Below are positions 26,600 through 39,906 of a stretch of DNA of 64,000 nucleotides, one piece after another. Made by a program: the position numbers and the translations under genes. This DNA is from Plantago elongata (taxonomy: Eukaryota > Streptophyta > Magnoliopsida > Lamiales > Plantaginaceae). The notes beneath the pieces are model-generated. The model was not told the DNA's origin. It saw nothing but the letters and a program-made list of their open reading frames with translations, and ran no database searches. Within the stretch, counting starts at the first letter, position 1, and each line of letters opens with the position of its first letter. The stretch is taken from contig JAYMSP010000210.1 in assembly GCA_036897095.1 (NCBI GenBank), positions 1 to 64,000 on the forward strand, read 5' to 3'.

Positions 26600-28009
26600 C
26601 TTCTTCCGCACTGATTTTGAAAACAAAGAAACAAACGCACGCAAGTAAAAAACGCCTCGCTCGCTTTACATCTGAACACACACACACCCACTCTTCTTCT
26701 TCTCTGCTCAGCTTTCTCTCTCTACTACCAGACCACACTCACTTTCTCTCTCTTCTTCCTTTCTTCCTCACCGTTCGTTAATTTGTGTTGCACTTTTTTA
26801 CTTGCTTGCTAAATAGTTGGGAAATTAAAGTAATTGGCACGATTTGGGAGAATAGGGTTTTTTTCTACTGTTGCTTTTTGGAGTGTTTAGCAAAGGTTAT
26901 GAAGGAACGCTGCTCGATTTTGCTTCAGTTTAGGGGTGAATTGAACTGATTTCTTCACTGGATGGAGGGAGGTAGCCTCTTTTTGCTTACTTCTTCTGGT
27001 ACTCTTCATTTCTTCTCTTTCTATTTGTTCCTATAGGTTAAAAAATGGAGTTAGGTTATGCTGGAGACTAGCATGTTAATTTCAACTAGGAGGTTTGTTC
27101 ATTTCGTTGTTTGAGTTTTGGGATTTAGTGTTTACTTGTTCAATCTCATTTCAAATCTAAGTGTGGAGCTTATAACTTGCTTTCCCATCCGTTTTATCTG
27201 GAGTTTCGTCGTGTCACAGTATGTGTGGGAATTTGTAGGGTGAACATATGCTTTTACTGTAATATAGGAATATCTATGGCTTTTTATTATTGTAAATAGT
27301 CCTTCATGTTCGTGTAGGTTTCTAGTCTCTGGCCTTGTAAAACCAGGAAGAGGAGTTTTATTTATTCACTGCTCTTATATATTTCTCCTCAACTGATATC
27401 AATGACAGGTGGTTACCCGAGTGTTTGTTTGATGAAGTATAACATAATGCATAATTTACGTGAAAAGATAGCCATGGAAGTATATTTTTTGCATTAATGT
27501 TTGTTTTATGTGGTAATTTTTTTTTTTTTTGAAAAGCTGCATATAATTCAATTGATTAATTAATCTTCTTCATATTTACATTAGTTAATTTTGTCTACAA
27601 GTCATGGCACTGAGTAATGTGAGATGTAACATTAACTTCATGGTTCTGATAATTTTTTTTTCCCCCGGTGTAAAACCACCCATTTGTGTAACATTAACTT
27701 TCTGGGCGGATTTAGTTTACGGAATGGTATAGATAAAGGTTATAGATGTACACTAATGCGATTCCTGGTGAAAATATATTGCACAAGCTTTTTAAAAATT
27801 TGCAAGAGCTGGCGGATTCTTATATGACAAAAAACTTGTTGGTTGTTGCTTTCTGCCGAACATCATTATTGCAATGCTATCTTCTTTTGTATACACTTTT
27901 ATTGTTACCTTGATGTCATAATGAACTCAACAACGTTGTCAGCATGACTTGAGGTTACTTATTTTTATAGTGACATACTTGAATCCATTTCCCCTCCAGG
28001 AATAAACCA
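26600..28009 (+). promoter_or_regulatory. 5' leader of the G2484-1-type gene with candidate uORF and leader intron
   Basis: A pyrimidine-rich stretch typical of plant 5' UTRs lies at 26690-26775. A 16-codon upstream frame (ATG at 26899, TGA ending at 26949; starts MKERCSILLQ) follows. A leader intron probably starts near 26970 and ends at the acceptor TCCAG at 27995-27999, ten bases before the main ATG at 28010. The exact donor is not certain. Confidence 0.5.
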
Positions 28010-31000
28010 ATGGATTATAATGACAATGATTATGAAAGCCAGAATCTTCACTTAGCTGGTGAAGAAAGCTCGAAACTACCTTCTTCTCTTCGACCATTTG
28101 TTCTTCCTAAATTTGATTTTGATGACAATCTCCAAGGAAATTTAAGATTTGATAGCTTAGTTGACAACGAAGTGTTTCTCGGTATACCCAGCCAGGACGA
28201 TAATCAGTGGATCGAGGATTTTTCTAGGGGAGGCAACGGAATACGGTTCTGTTCTACTTCCACAGTCTCTTGTGCTTTGTCGAGGTGTAATAATGTCTGG
28301 TCTGAGGCAACATCATCTGAATCTGTTGAAATGCTATTGAAGTCGGTTGGTCAGGAAGAAATGGTCCAAGGTGAAGGTATGGTCAAAGAATCGGGTCTGG
28401 GTGGTCAGCTGGACTCAACGGGGCAGGTGGGGACCAATTTAAGGTCCTGTGATAAAATTGGTGATGTTGATAATGTTAATCATATGTTGCCACCTGTAGA
28501 TACTGAACATAATCTTTCTGCGCTGGATCAGAGTGCAGGAGGTGAGGGTGTCTGCCACGAACACGCGTCTCATGCTACAGAGCATAATCTTTCTTCTTCT
28601 GGAGTGAGTATTGATGATAATGATAAGAGTTCAGTTATACCCTCTACGAATTTGGATAACATGAATAGTAAAATGAGTGACATTAAAGGGGAAAACCACG
28701 AGTTGATGAAAAATTCCTCAAGTGAACAAGTGCAAAATATTTTCCCTGTATCAGAACTAGGGATTGAAAATAATGAGAGTGCTCGTGAGGAACATGATGC
28801 AATGTTGGATGATCAGAAAAAAATTAGTGATATGAATTTTTCAAAGTCAAATTATGTGGAATTGGATAAGCACAGGGCAGATGTTAACACAAATGATGGG
28901 ATCTATAATGATACTACAGTTCAAACTAATTCAGAAACTCAATGTTCTATAGAATTTACTCCGGTGACAGAATCCTTACATGAAGAGCGTATAGTTGCAG
29001 TGCAAGTGAATAATTTTGGCACAAGTATGCCTGATAGGAGGGAGTCTGTATCTTCAGTTGAAGATTGTGGCAAGGTTGATATTGCACCTACAATTGGAAG
29101 TAGTTGTGGATCTGCAGTAATTGATTCAGTATCAGGAATTAAGCAGGTGTCTGAAGGTCATGGCACATATAGTGGTGATAAGCCTGAAATCAGTGTTAGT
29201 GTGGAACTAAAGCCGGTTTCTGTTGCCCAACCATTAGATCATCCAGAGGCTGATGCTGTTGAAGTTGAAATTTATCCTGGCAGTCCATCAGCACAGGACA
29301 GTAAAAGCGACATCAATCATACAGGTCATCCTGGGAATTCTCAAGATTCCTCCTTTGCCGATTCACAGAAATTGGGATTTGAGGGCATGGGAGAGGTCAT
29401 AGAAGCTGCTACTGTGCATAAAGAGAGCACAAAGGATGAGGCCCGTACCTCCCTCCTGCTACTGGATGGAGATGCACAAACATGTGTAATGCAGGGTGAT
29501 GATAATTTATTTATCCAGACTGAAATTCAGGGAGTAAATCTTGATGTATCAGAGACATGTGCAGAAGATGGTTCCATGCAGGTTGACGATAGTTTAGCTA
29601 CACAGGCTGATGGTCAGGGTGGTGACTTTGATGTTCTTGCCTGTGAAAAAGATGGTCAGAAGTTGCCACTTGGTGCTAGTAATGTGACTTGTGATGACAG
29701 TGAAAACGCTGCGGGGCTTGATATTTCAGGCAAGGAACTCGCAGTAAATTTTGAGAGCGCTGCTGGATCACAATCTAACGCTCCTGTTGGGAATGGTCGT
29801 GGTATGTTCATGCTATTTATATATTTATCTTTTAATTTTAGCATTCGGTATGATCACTTCATAACTCCATTGTGCTTAATTGTCATGTAGCATTGGATGG
29901 TAAGGTTGAAGATGGAAAGGAAAAATCAATTTGCCCTGAAGACAAAGAATTAGCTAATATTCATGAGCAGATTGTAACTCCCCTTGATATTGATCAGAAT
30001 AAAAAATTGGAATCTGGTATACAACTGAGTACATCAAGTTCCTTGGAGTCCTTGGTAGTGGTAGCTGAGGTTGCCACTGGGAGCGTACATGAAAGAAACA
30101 CAATGCTTGATTCTGTTGCTGCTGGTGGAGCAGAGATGGACAACATGTCTGTTTCCTTGCCTGAGACGTCCTATTCTACTGCTCCTAATGAAGCCACACA
30201 GGAGTTGTTTGAGAAGGTGGAGCATCGTACCAGTGACTTGACTGTGCAAATTGCTGATTCAGAGGCTGCACTCACTGAAAAGTGTTTGGAATCTAATATA
30301 GAAGGAAGTAAGTTGACGGATTCTTCCAAAGTTTCAGGTAAATTAATTGTGTACCTTTCAGAAGCTTACTAAATATTGTCGAGGTGAGTGAAACACCCAC
30401 ACATTCATTACAATTCTATATCCATGGTTACCTTTGTCCATCATGTGTTATCATGTCCTATAGGTGCAATAAGGCTTACTATCTCACAAGTCACTGTTAA
30501 GCAGTCTTGGATAGTTAAAAGTGGGCACTGCACATATAATGTAGACTAGGGTTATGTAATGCGAGTCAACATTTTAACAGTGCATTGTCTTTAAATGATA
30601 ATATTAGCTTATGGGGTCTGAATGTAGCATTTTCCATCTAAATGGCAATTATCTGAGTATTGACGACCTACTGAGGACAAGGTTCTAGGAGAAGCCTGTT
30701 TCTCTCTAATTTTGCTGTAAAAATATCTTTCGAGTAATGTGGTTGAAACTTGGTACAACACACACACACACACAAGCATATCCACTATGCATGCCCTTCA
30801 AAATATCTTATTGAAACTTGTAGCCCGACGCACGCCCGTTTTTGATCTTGGTGCTGTGGGTAGCCCAGAGTGGCAAAATAGTGGTTTCTTATTTATATTT
30901 GCCTGCTTACTCATCCGAATCTTGTTTTGTACCTAGACCTTCTAATTTCCACTGAGCTGTTGTATAATTCACAAGAATGGTCAGATCTTGTTTGTAAAGA

Positions 31001-34000
31001 GCACACGACTTGGGGTATGTAGCATGTGATTTTGATGATGGCTCATGTTCCTATTTTTAAGGTCTATCATATGCTAGCTTAGATAGAATGTGACCCTGCT
31101 AGTTAACATACAGCTTGTATGCATACCACTCTGTTGTTCCTATTTTTAAGGTCTATCATATGCTAGCTTAGATAGAATGTGACCCTGATAGTTAACATAC
31201 AGCTTGTATGCATACCACTCTGTTGTTCGGGGGCTACCTATAATAATTAACTACACGTTCTATACTTGGCCTCCTTGCAGATAATGGATCTGTTGCAGAA
31301 ATTGGAGAACCTAACCAGCCTGGTGCATCTTTCACAAATTGTTCTGTTCCACCACAATGTGACGTAAATAAGAAAGCGAGTCTTGAAAGTAAGACTGATA
31401 TGGAGGGTGTTGGTGTTGGTCTTCCAACTTCCACAAATTCAGGAATAGATACTCTTTCCACAGAAGAGGATACCTTTACTTTTGACATAAGGCCTCTGGA
31501 AGGCAAGTCTATTGAAGATTCTACCAAGGCCTTCCAATCAGTTCCTGGAGCTCAAGCTGTTCTTCCATCGGTACTTGTTTTCTTGCCATCTTCAGATAAT
31601 TTGATGAAGTTACATAACTTGTATCTGCCGTTTTTTATTTTCTCTCTACTCCTTAATTTTAAGTTTTTATATTTATCTTCTGGTGCTCTTGCCATGGTTT
31701 TTGCTTCAGATTGGGGAAGGATTGCCTTCTGTATCTGGCAGGAGCCAGAAAGATGTAGTAACAAATGAAATTTCCCAGTCGACTCCTGTAATGCCTTCTG
31801 GGGGGCCGTCCCCATCTGAAGGTGTGAAAGGTTCTTCTGTTCGTAAGCCAAGACGTCGCAACAGTAAACCTGGGAAAGAAAGTGCAAAAAAGGGAAATCT
31901 GGCTAAAGAAACATTTTTGCAACAGACTGAGCGGTTGGACAAATCGACCACATTTCTGAGTTCAGTGGCGGCTGGTCAGCTTATAACATTTGACAGTGCT
32001 GTGAAGCCAACAGGAGGTGTTTCTGTTTCAACGCCTAGCTTGCCAGATCTGAATACGGCTGGTCCATCATCTGTAGCTTTTCACCAGCCTTTTACAGATT
32101 CACAGCAAGTGCAACTTCGAGCTCAAATCTTTGTTTATGGATCTCTCATGTGAGCTGGAAGTTCTTTCTCATAGTTATTACTTGTCTTTTAGCACCAAAT
32201 AAAAACTACAGTGTTCTCTGTTGTTTGATCTTTTGGTTATTTGGTGTGATGGTGTTGCAGACAAGGAGGAGCACCTGATGAAGCCTGTATGATTTCTGCC
32301 TTTGGCATGTCTGGTTAGTTAGTTTCTGCTTGTTCTGACATAGCTAATAATTCTGCTGCCATCAACTCGAAAGTTAACTTCTATGTTCGTCCTTTATTTA
32401 TTTATTTTTTTTTTTGAAATTTCAAAGATGGAGGCAGGAGCTCTTGGGAGCCATCTTGGCGTGCCTGTGTTGAAAGGCGACATGGTAATAAGTTCCAAGA
32501 AAATAAAAGTGAAACACCTTTACAACCACGAGCAGGTATCTTATCCTCCTTCCTGCTATCTGTTTAATTTACCATTGGCTGATCATGAATTGGCATCATT
32601 TGATGTAGGTGTTACCAAAGCGGCAGATCAAACTAGTGTACAGGGTTTCTCTCATAGTGAAGTTCTTTCGACACCGATCGGCCGGGCAAATGACAAGGCA
32701 TGCCCCTCTCCACTTGTCAATCCCATAATTACTCTTCAATCTCCCCTGTGGAATATATCCACCCCATCATGTGGGGGTCTCCCATCTAGCAGTATGAGTA
32801 GATTTGAGTATTCAAGTGGCTCTCCGTTGCATCCTTACCAGACTCCACCAGCACGAAATTTCACAGCTCATACTACCACTTGGCCATCACAGGCCTCTTA
32901 CCCTTTACCTTGGCTTGCCTCTACTAAACTTCCTTCTTTTGATTTTCGCCCTAATCATTCCATATCTCCGATTACGGAACCAGTCAAATTGATCCCGGTT
33001 AAGGAATCATCGCAGATTCGGGAAAAGCACGTACCAATTCCTGCCATTAATACTGGGGCTACTACTGTGTTTGCTGGGACTCCTGCCCCTGTAGACTTGA
33101 AAAAAGTAACTGAATCAACTAACCAGACTTCTGCTGGAACGAAAACTAGAAAGAGAAAAAAATCTTCTGGTGTTGATGCTGTACAGACCCCTGTGACTGC
33201 TCCTGTGGATACTGTCTCTACTCCTTTAGAGGCTAATTATTTGCACAAGAAGGTTCCTGCAATAGATGAATTTAATCACAATGCTTTGGTTGCTCAGAAT
33301 CAGGCAGATACACAACCTACTACTACAATTGGCAGTTGCCTTTATTCTACACCGGTTTCTGTTCCATCTACTACGTTTATGCCAAATCAGATTTACACAG
33401 CGACATTGCCTTCACTTTCAAGTGATCAGCAAAGAGGTGGGGTGGATAAGATGGGACTGGGCCTGGAGAGTCTTAACAAAGTCAAAGAGGCAAAGTTACA
33501 AGCAGAGCAGGCTGCAACCCTTGCTGCTGAAGCTGTCAGTCACTGTCAAGGTGTGTGGAACAAGTTGGATCAGCAGCAGAATTCAGGCATGACGACAGAT
33601 GCTGAAGCTAAATTAGCATCTGCTGCTGTTGCTATAGCTGCGGCTGCATCTGTTGCAAAGGCGGCCGCTGCAGCTGCTAAGATTGCATCTAATGCTGCAA
33701 TGCAAGCAAAACAGATGGCTGAAGAAGCAGTTACTACACATGGAACTGCAAGTACCCCTGGTCATAATACTGGTTTTGTTTCTAGTTCTGGGAACACTAC
33801 ACCTGTATCCACTTTTTGGGGAGGTGATAGCAATAATTCCTCCACTCTAACTATATCTGCTGCTAGAGAGGCTGCTCGGAAAAGGGTTGAGGCTGCGTCA
33901 AATGCCTCAAGGCATGCAGAAAGTCTTGATGCTATTGTAAGGGCAGCCGAACTTGCAGCAGAAGCAGTTTCACACACTGGGAAAATTGTCGGTATGGGTG

Positions 34001-36701
34001 ATCCATTCTCCTTGAATCAGTTAGTGAAAGCTGGGCCAGAAGATTATTGGAAAGTGTCGAACATGGCTCTTACACCTGGAAAGTTTACTGGCGGAAATGC
34101 CGAGGAGATTCCTAGTGTTTCAAAGAACGTAAGCGAGCCTGATATGGTAGTGAACGATACTGGGCGTGCCAGAGCTCCTGTTCAAACAGATACATTGGGT
34201 CATATTGGGAACGATAGTGCAAATGCAGAAGAGAATCTCATATCTTCATTCAAGCATGACGGAATGAGTTCAAAAAGTAAAAAAGATAAAAGAGTATTGG
34301 ACCCTGCTGATGTCATTTCCACTGTGTCTGTACCAGATACTGAATTAAGATCAAGCTCTTTTAACCCTTATGAAAGTACTAATGCAAACATAGAAGATGA
34401 TTCTATTGTGGAGGTTGGTTATCTTTCTTTTTTATTCGAATGGTTTTATGCTTATTTCAGTTATCTGGTTTACAGTTGGTCCAATTGTGTCAATGTCTTG
34501 CTATCATGGTTTTATCAATTTGTAGTAAAAAGTGTTAGTTGCTTAATATTTGCAGGTTCTTAAAGAGTTTGATGATAAGAAGGCCTGGTTCTCAGGAAGA
34601 GTATTGAGTGTAGTGAATGATTTAGCCCTTGTCTGTTACTCGGAACTTCAAGCTGATAATGGTCAGTGGCTGTTATGTGTATTTTGTAGGCAGCAGTGTT
34701 TTTTCTTCTTTTCATGAGTTTCTAAGTGAAAATAAAAATAAAAGACCAATGCATGTGAATCATGGGAATATAATTTGATTGCTTGAAGTTGAAATGTCCC
34801 TGTCATCCATCTGATTCTGTTGCTCCAACCAGGCTGCTTTATGTTGTGCACACATCTGCATGAAGTTAGTGTGCGGCAAAATGAAAGCCATCTCTGTTGG
34901 ACTGTAGGGTAGAAACATTTTCTTGCTTTTAACAAATACAAGGAATTCTTATTTCATACATATACTCTGCCTGGAAGTAAAATCATATGTGAATCTAAAG
35001 CAAAATTTTGATTGCTTTTCTAAACAACTGAAGCCTCGACGTAGTTTATGTCACTGATACTTATAACCTTTTCTTTTACTGTTTTCAGTATTCCAAATAT
35101 TTCTGTTGCACCATTCGTGTATCATGCCTGTTGATTGAGCTCTGAAATTACAAATGGGTGAATGAGTGTTTTGCTGGTCTGTTTTGCTAGTTCCTGAATT
35201 TCATAAATACTTTCCTATAAAGGATAATAGTAGTTTAGACGGTACGACTTACGGGGACATTGAGACCTTCCATTTCATGTGATTTTTTGGACATATTGCT
35301 GGATTAACACCATCTTCTTAAGACTAACATCTTACATTGCTTTTTTGCCCCTTTCTCTAAAAATGATTAAAAACTTTCACGTTTCTGATAGAGTCACTGC
35401 ATTTTACCCTGGACCTCTAATAACTGTAGATACCCTCCAGTATTTTTTTTTTTGTTTCAACCCAAGCTGATTTCTGCAGCTCCACTCCCAATACATCAAA
35501 ATAACACTAATTCTCCACAGCGGAGGAATAGCTTCAGGATATGAAAATTGTCATTTGATTTTGTCTCAACCTACTTTTTTCTTGACCCAATCAATGTTGA
35601 TTGATGAGATTGGAAAGTTATTAGGCTCTCTAAATTTGGGGGAGGTTTGAGAATTGAGAAGCAAAAATCTCTTTCTAGTTCTATCTTCTACAGTTTAACA
35701 GTTGCTTAAAAGTTCTGAATTTAAATATTGCATATGACAAATTGAGCAACTGGATTTAGCAAAGTTTGCTTAACAAATGTGGTCGAGATATCAAGACATG
35801 GGAAGATGACATATCGGAATTAAGTAGCCTAATATCTTTTGTTTTTGAATTCTCCAATATGCCCATGGCAGTTCTGATATATTTTATGTGTGGCTCATTC
35901 AATTTGTGTTGGACTCATATTTGAAATTTTAGGAGTTCCATCTGGGGTGAGGCATACCCGCAGTATTTTGGGCATTTCTGGACTAACTAGGGCAATGGGC
36001 CTGTAATAGTTCCAGATGGAGCTCTGCCAGGAGTAGCATGTTAATCTAGTGCACTAATATTATTTAGAAGTCGTTGAGGTTTGTGTGGATGATAGATTGA
36101 AATTACCTCATGCTCCATTTTACGTTTTGATTTATGTCGACTCGATTATGCATGTCAATTGTCTCAGTGTTCACTCATATGTCAGTAACGTCTAGCTGCT
36201 TAACTGAAACTGATATACGATAGTGGCTGGTTTGGTGAAGGATTGTATTCTTGTAATTTTCTCTTTCTTAACCCCCTTTTTCCTCACGTTGGGCTCTTAT
36301 AGGCTCTGGGAAGCTCACGGAGTGGGTCTCATTAGAAGGTCGAGGTGGGAAAACTCCAATAATACGAATTTCCCATCCTATGACTGCTATGCAATTTGAA
36401 GGGACAAGGAAGAGACGTCGAGCAGCTATTAATGATTATGATTGGTCTGTTGGAGACAGAGTTGATGCATGGGTGAAAGATTGGTGAGCAGCCTTGGATT
36501 TATAACTAATGTGTTAACATTAAGTTGACGTGTTAATGCTTGGATATAGCTGTATAACTCCCACATCAGTTTACTGTTTTACAAGTATGTTTACATAGGT
36601 TCAAAGTTTTCTAATTTAACTCTGATTCTGGCATACACTCATTGATTTTAGTTGAGAAGTAGTCTTATGTTCATATCTAATTATCTGTTCAAATGCAAAG
36701 A

Positions 36702-36738
<37 letters not shown>

Positions 36739-38606
36739 ACTATGCTCAATTTAATGACGCCTCTTCATCTCTCGACTCTGAAGTTCTTTCCTTCAGATCT
36801 AAAACAACCGTACGGGATCTTCAGTGCTGTTGTCAGATTCCAAGGATAAATAATTGCTGATTATGGTTTCCTTCATTTTTAAGCAGTACTTGGTCTAGTT
36901 TGTGAATTAATGATACAATTAGCTGGGTTCTGCATCCAGATTGAGCTCACTTCGTTATTCATCTTTCTGTGCCTGTATGTTACAGCTGGCGTGAAGGTAT
37001 AATCACAGGCATGAATGAAAAAGATCCAACTGCTCTGACTGTCAGTTTTCCAGGTATGCATGGTTTCAGACTCAAATAATAATGCAATGTGGTGCTTTTA
37101 AATGTGGGAAAAATGATTATACACATATGTGTTGTGGTTGATGCAGATGAGGAGGCATTAACTGTGAAAGTGTGGCATCTGCGGCCATCTTTACTTTGGA
37201 GTGATGGCCAATGGTCCGAGTGCTGCAGAACAGGAGACAATCGCACTTCCCAGGTCTATATCATACTTATGGCCCTTCCCAGGTCTTATGTACTTCCCAT
37301 TCTGCTATTGTTGTCCTCAATTATTAATTGCATAATCATCTTCCTTTCTCAGGGTGACATGCCAGTCGAGAAGCGAGCTAAACTAGGAAGTCGTGGTCTT
37401 GAGTCAAAAGGTAAGAGCAAGATTGCCCAAAATATTGGTTTTGCAGAGGGTGGGAGAACTGAAGAACAAAACCTGCCTTTGTCTGCCAATGAAAGTGTGT
37501 TTAATATTGGTACTACAAGGGATGAGAGTAAGGTCCGGACAAAGAGGTCAGGTTTGCAGAAAGAGGGTCCTAGAACTATATTTGGAGTCCCTAAGCCTGG
37601 AAAGAAGAGAAAATTTATGGACGTTAGCCAGCATTATGTTTCTGAGAAGGCCAAGAGAACTACAGCACCAGCAAAAAATCCGTTGCCTTTAGCATTTGGC
37701 TCTAGAGGTTCGCGGAACATCTCCAGAGATTTCAAGGAGAAACAAATACCTGAATCCAAACCTAGGCCCGTCAGGTCTGGTAAACCGCCAGGTGTCCCAT
37801 CTAGAACCTTACCACGAAAAGGTGACTCGACGGCGGCTCGGCCCACTTCTAGTGATGCTGCATCAACAGAACAAGTCAAGGGCTCTTCAAGCAATGATGA
37901 CAATGAATCAGGTGAGCAAATCATTAATGAAATTGGATCTTTTTCTAATGTTGAAGACAACTCGAGAGGCACATTTGTATTTTCATCTCAAGCTCTTCCA
38001 ACAGAAAGCCGCAAGAAAGCACTGGTAAGGACTGCTAAACCTGATCGTGTTAACAAAGGAAAAGTTCCTCCTCCAAGTGTGAAGTTGGCAAAACCCGAGA
38101 CGCATGACCAATCAATATCTGAATCCTCTGAGCCACGCCGATCAAACCGCCGCATACAGCCTACATCACGGGTAATTTTACTTCCTCTATCCCAACCGAC
38201 ACTTCTACATCATCTGCTACATTTCGTGCTTGATCTTCTTGACTGCTACGACAGTTGAACTTGTGACTTCTTTTAGTTATTAATGCCTAGTGTGTTCATG
38301 ATGGAAACTAGACATGTGCAATACATGAACTCACTTTGTAGAATATAAGTTGTAGTCTCTTAATGTATTTCACCGTTCTACTTTCTTGTTCTATCCAGCT
38401 ACTGGAAGGACTGCAGAGCTCGCTGATTGTTCCGAAGTTTCCTTCGTCACATGATAAAGGCCAGAGAAGCCAGAGAGGCACACCTAGAGGTAATTCTGAA
38501 AGTGCCTAGTTCTGTACTATTTGCTGAGTGTTCTTGTTTCCTTCATATTACTGACCGTGAAATTTTCTTCCTGTTTCATTTGACAGGGAATGATAATCGT
38601 GGTTGA
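28010..38606 (+). CDS. G2484-1: Large agenet-domain nuclear protein, G2484-1 type
   Basis: Fourteen coding exons: 28010-29801, 29891-30337, 31281-31570, 31710-32149, 32261-32313, 32428-32535, 32609-34413, 34556-34661, 36303-36483, 36986-37053, 37147-37253, 37353-38171, 38399-38489 and 38587-38606. All are GT-AG and in phase, giving 2,108 residues. The N-terminus (MDYNDNDYESQNLHLAGE, PKFDFDD, NQWIEDFSRG, NNVWSEATSSESVEMLL) matches my memory of Arabidopsis At4g17330 G2484-1. A long acidic, low-complexity part follows, with basic patches (KPRRRNSK, KTRKRKKSS). An alanine-rich coiled segment lies at 33480-33990. Tandem agenet/Tudor-like modules are encoded at 34556-37253 (KAWFSGRVLSVV, WVSLEGRGGKTPIIRI, DRVDAWVKDCWREGII). 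A basic C-terminus contains SSEPRRSNRRIQPTSR. Agenet modules bind modified histones or other methylated ligands, so a chromatin role is inferred; specific function unknown. Confidence 0.93.
31046..31229. repeat. Two-copy 89-bp tandem repeat in an intron
   Basis: The segment beginning TGTTCCTATTTTTAAGG recurs after 89 bases with a single visible mismatch (CCCTGCTAG versus CCCTGATAG). It lies in the intron between exons 29891-30337 and 31281-31570 of the G2484-1-type gene and ends about 50 bases before the next acceptor. Confidence 0.92.
36704..36737. repeat. (GT)n microsatellite in an intron
   Basis: About 14 GT units ending in GCGC, in the intron before exon 36986-37053. A smaller (AC)n run lies at about 30757-30774. 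Confidence 0.95.
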
Positions 38607-39820
38607 CGGGATAACTTATACTGCTCCAAGTTGTAAAATGAGCTAGTTGTCCTCGTGGTGTTTGACTGTACAATTAAGTTAGCAGCAGCAAGTGTTTATA
38701 TATCGCTTTAGTTGGCCATACAGAATTAGAGCATCACCAAGTTTCCGTTTCCCTGAGACGTGATAGGATGTACATTTCAAAATACCTATTAGAACTGCTA
38801 GATCATGTTGTTGCTGCATGTTTGGTAATTTGTTTTCTCGTGCTTTCACTTGAAGCATGTGTAATTTGCCTGGTTTAGACTTGTAGAGTAATTGGCATTT
38901 GGAATCATTTGATTTTCTCATCTAACTTAATAATACTAATAGCCTACAAGCTATAAGCTGAATAATCGTTCTCTGTGGAGAAGATTAATTAGAGTTGACC
39001 CGGTGGAATCTGGTAGTCTCACCGGATTTGAATCGGGTAGTACTATACAATAACTAGTGCTTTAAATTATTGTAGACTCGGAGTCATCTTCAATACATTC
39101 GACAATCCACATTAGGGATTCGGGAAGAGTAGAATAAATGGCATAACAGGTGGACTATCGCTCTTACCCTTATTGGTGATTACAAAATACTCACCTCTCC
39201 TCTCTCCCTCCATCAAAATGAATTAATTTTTATTTATGACAATAACTTCAACATTATAATTCATTTTTAATTATACAAATATACATTATTATACCGTGTA
39301 TATTTTCTATTTAAATAATATTTTAAATTCATTTTTAGTTACATAATTTCATGATACTATATTCTTTTTCTTTTAAATCGTGCAAAATTAAATTATTTAA
39401 TTTTTTGGAGGACTGATGTAGTATTTGTACAAGTGCTCTGCCAACACTGATAATCTTATGTTCGTATGATTTGTGTTTTAATTCAATTATATGAGTAATG
39501 ATGCGGATAAATGGTTAGGTTTCGATCGATTAGTTTTTAAATCGTTACAAAGAGAAATCTGACATTTTTATAATAGATTTGTTATGATTGTAACAAATAA
39601 AGTATGTGATACTTAATTTCATCTCTCAAAAGTACGATATTTGTACTAAAAATTTCAACGAATTTAAAAGAAAAATATTAAGAAGAAGAAATTTAATGTT
39701 TCTTCGCCATTAAAGGCAATTTTTATTTTGGAAAAGGGATTTATTGGATATTGAAATCGAGTTGTGATTGGCAAACCAAAGGCTTGTCCTCCAAGACAGA
39801 AAGAAGGTCGGTTTCTTGGT
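38607..39820. other. 3' UTR of the G2484-1-type gene and AT-rich spacer
   Basis: 38607 to about 38950 is probably 3' UTR. 39000-39740 is AT-rich without a recognisable gene or mobile element. Confidence 0.5.
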
Positions 39821-39829
39821 CTATATATA
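39821..39829 (+). promoter_or_regulatory. TATA box of the CUE-family derivative
   Basis: CTATATATA lies 78-86 bases upstream of the chosen ATG at 39907, suggesting transcription start near 39855. Confidence 0.6.
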
Positions 39830-39906
39830 CTCGGTCCACTAATAACCCTATGCCTGCAAAAATTTTCACCCAACTTTTCTTCTCATTCGAATCAAAAAAT
39901 TTAAAC

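Noticed and set aside
39850-39906. Upstream in-frame ATG as the start of the CUE-family derivative
   Set aside because: It lies only about 25 bases after the TATA box, where transcription should just be starting, and the family begins at the VCGKR segment.
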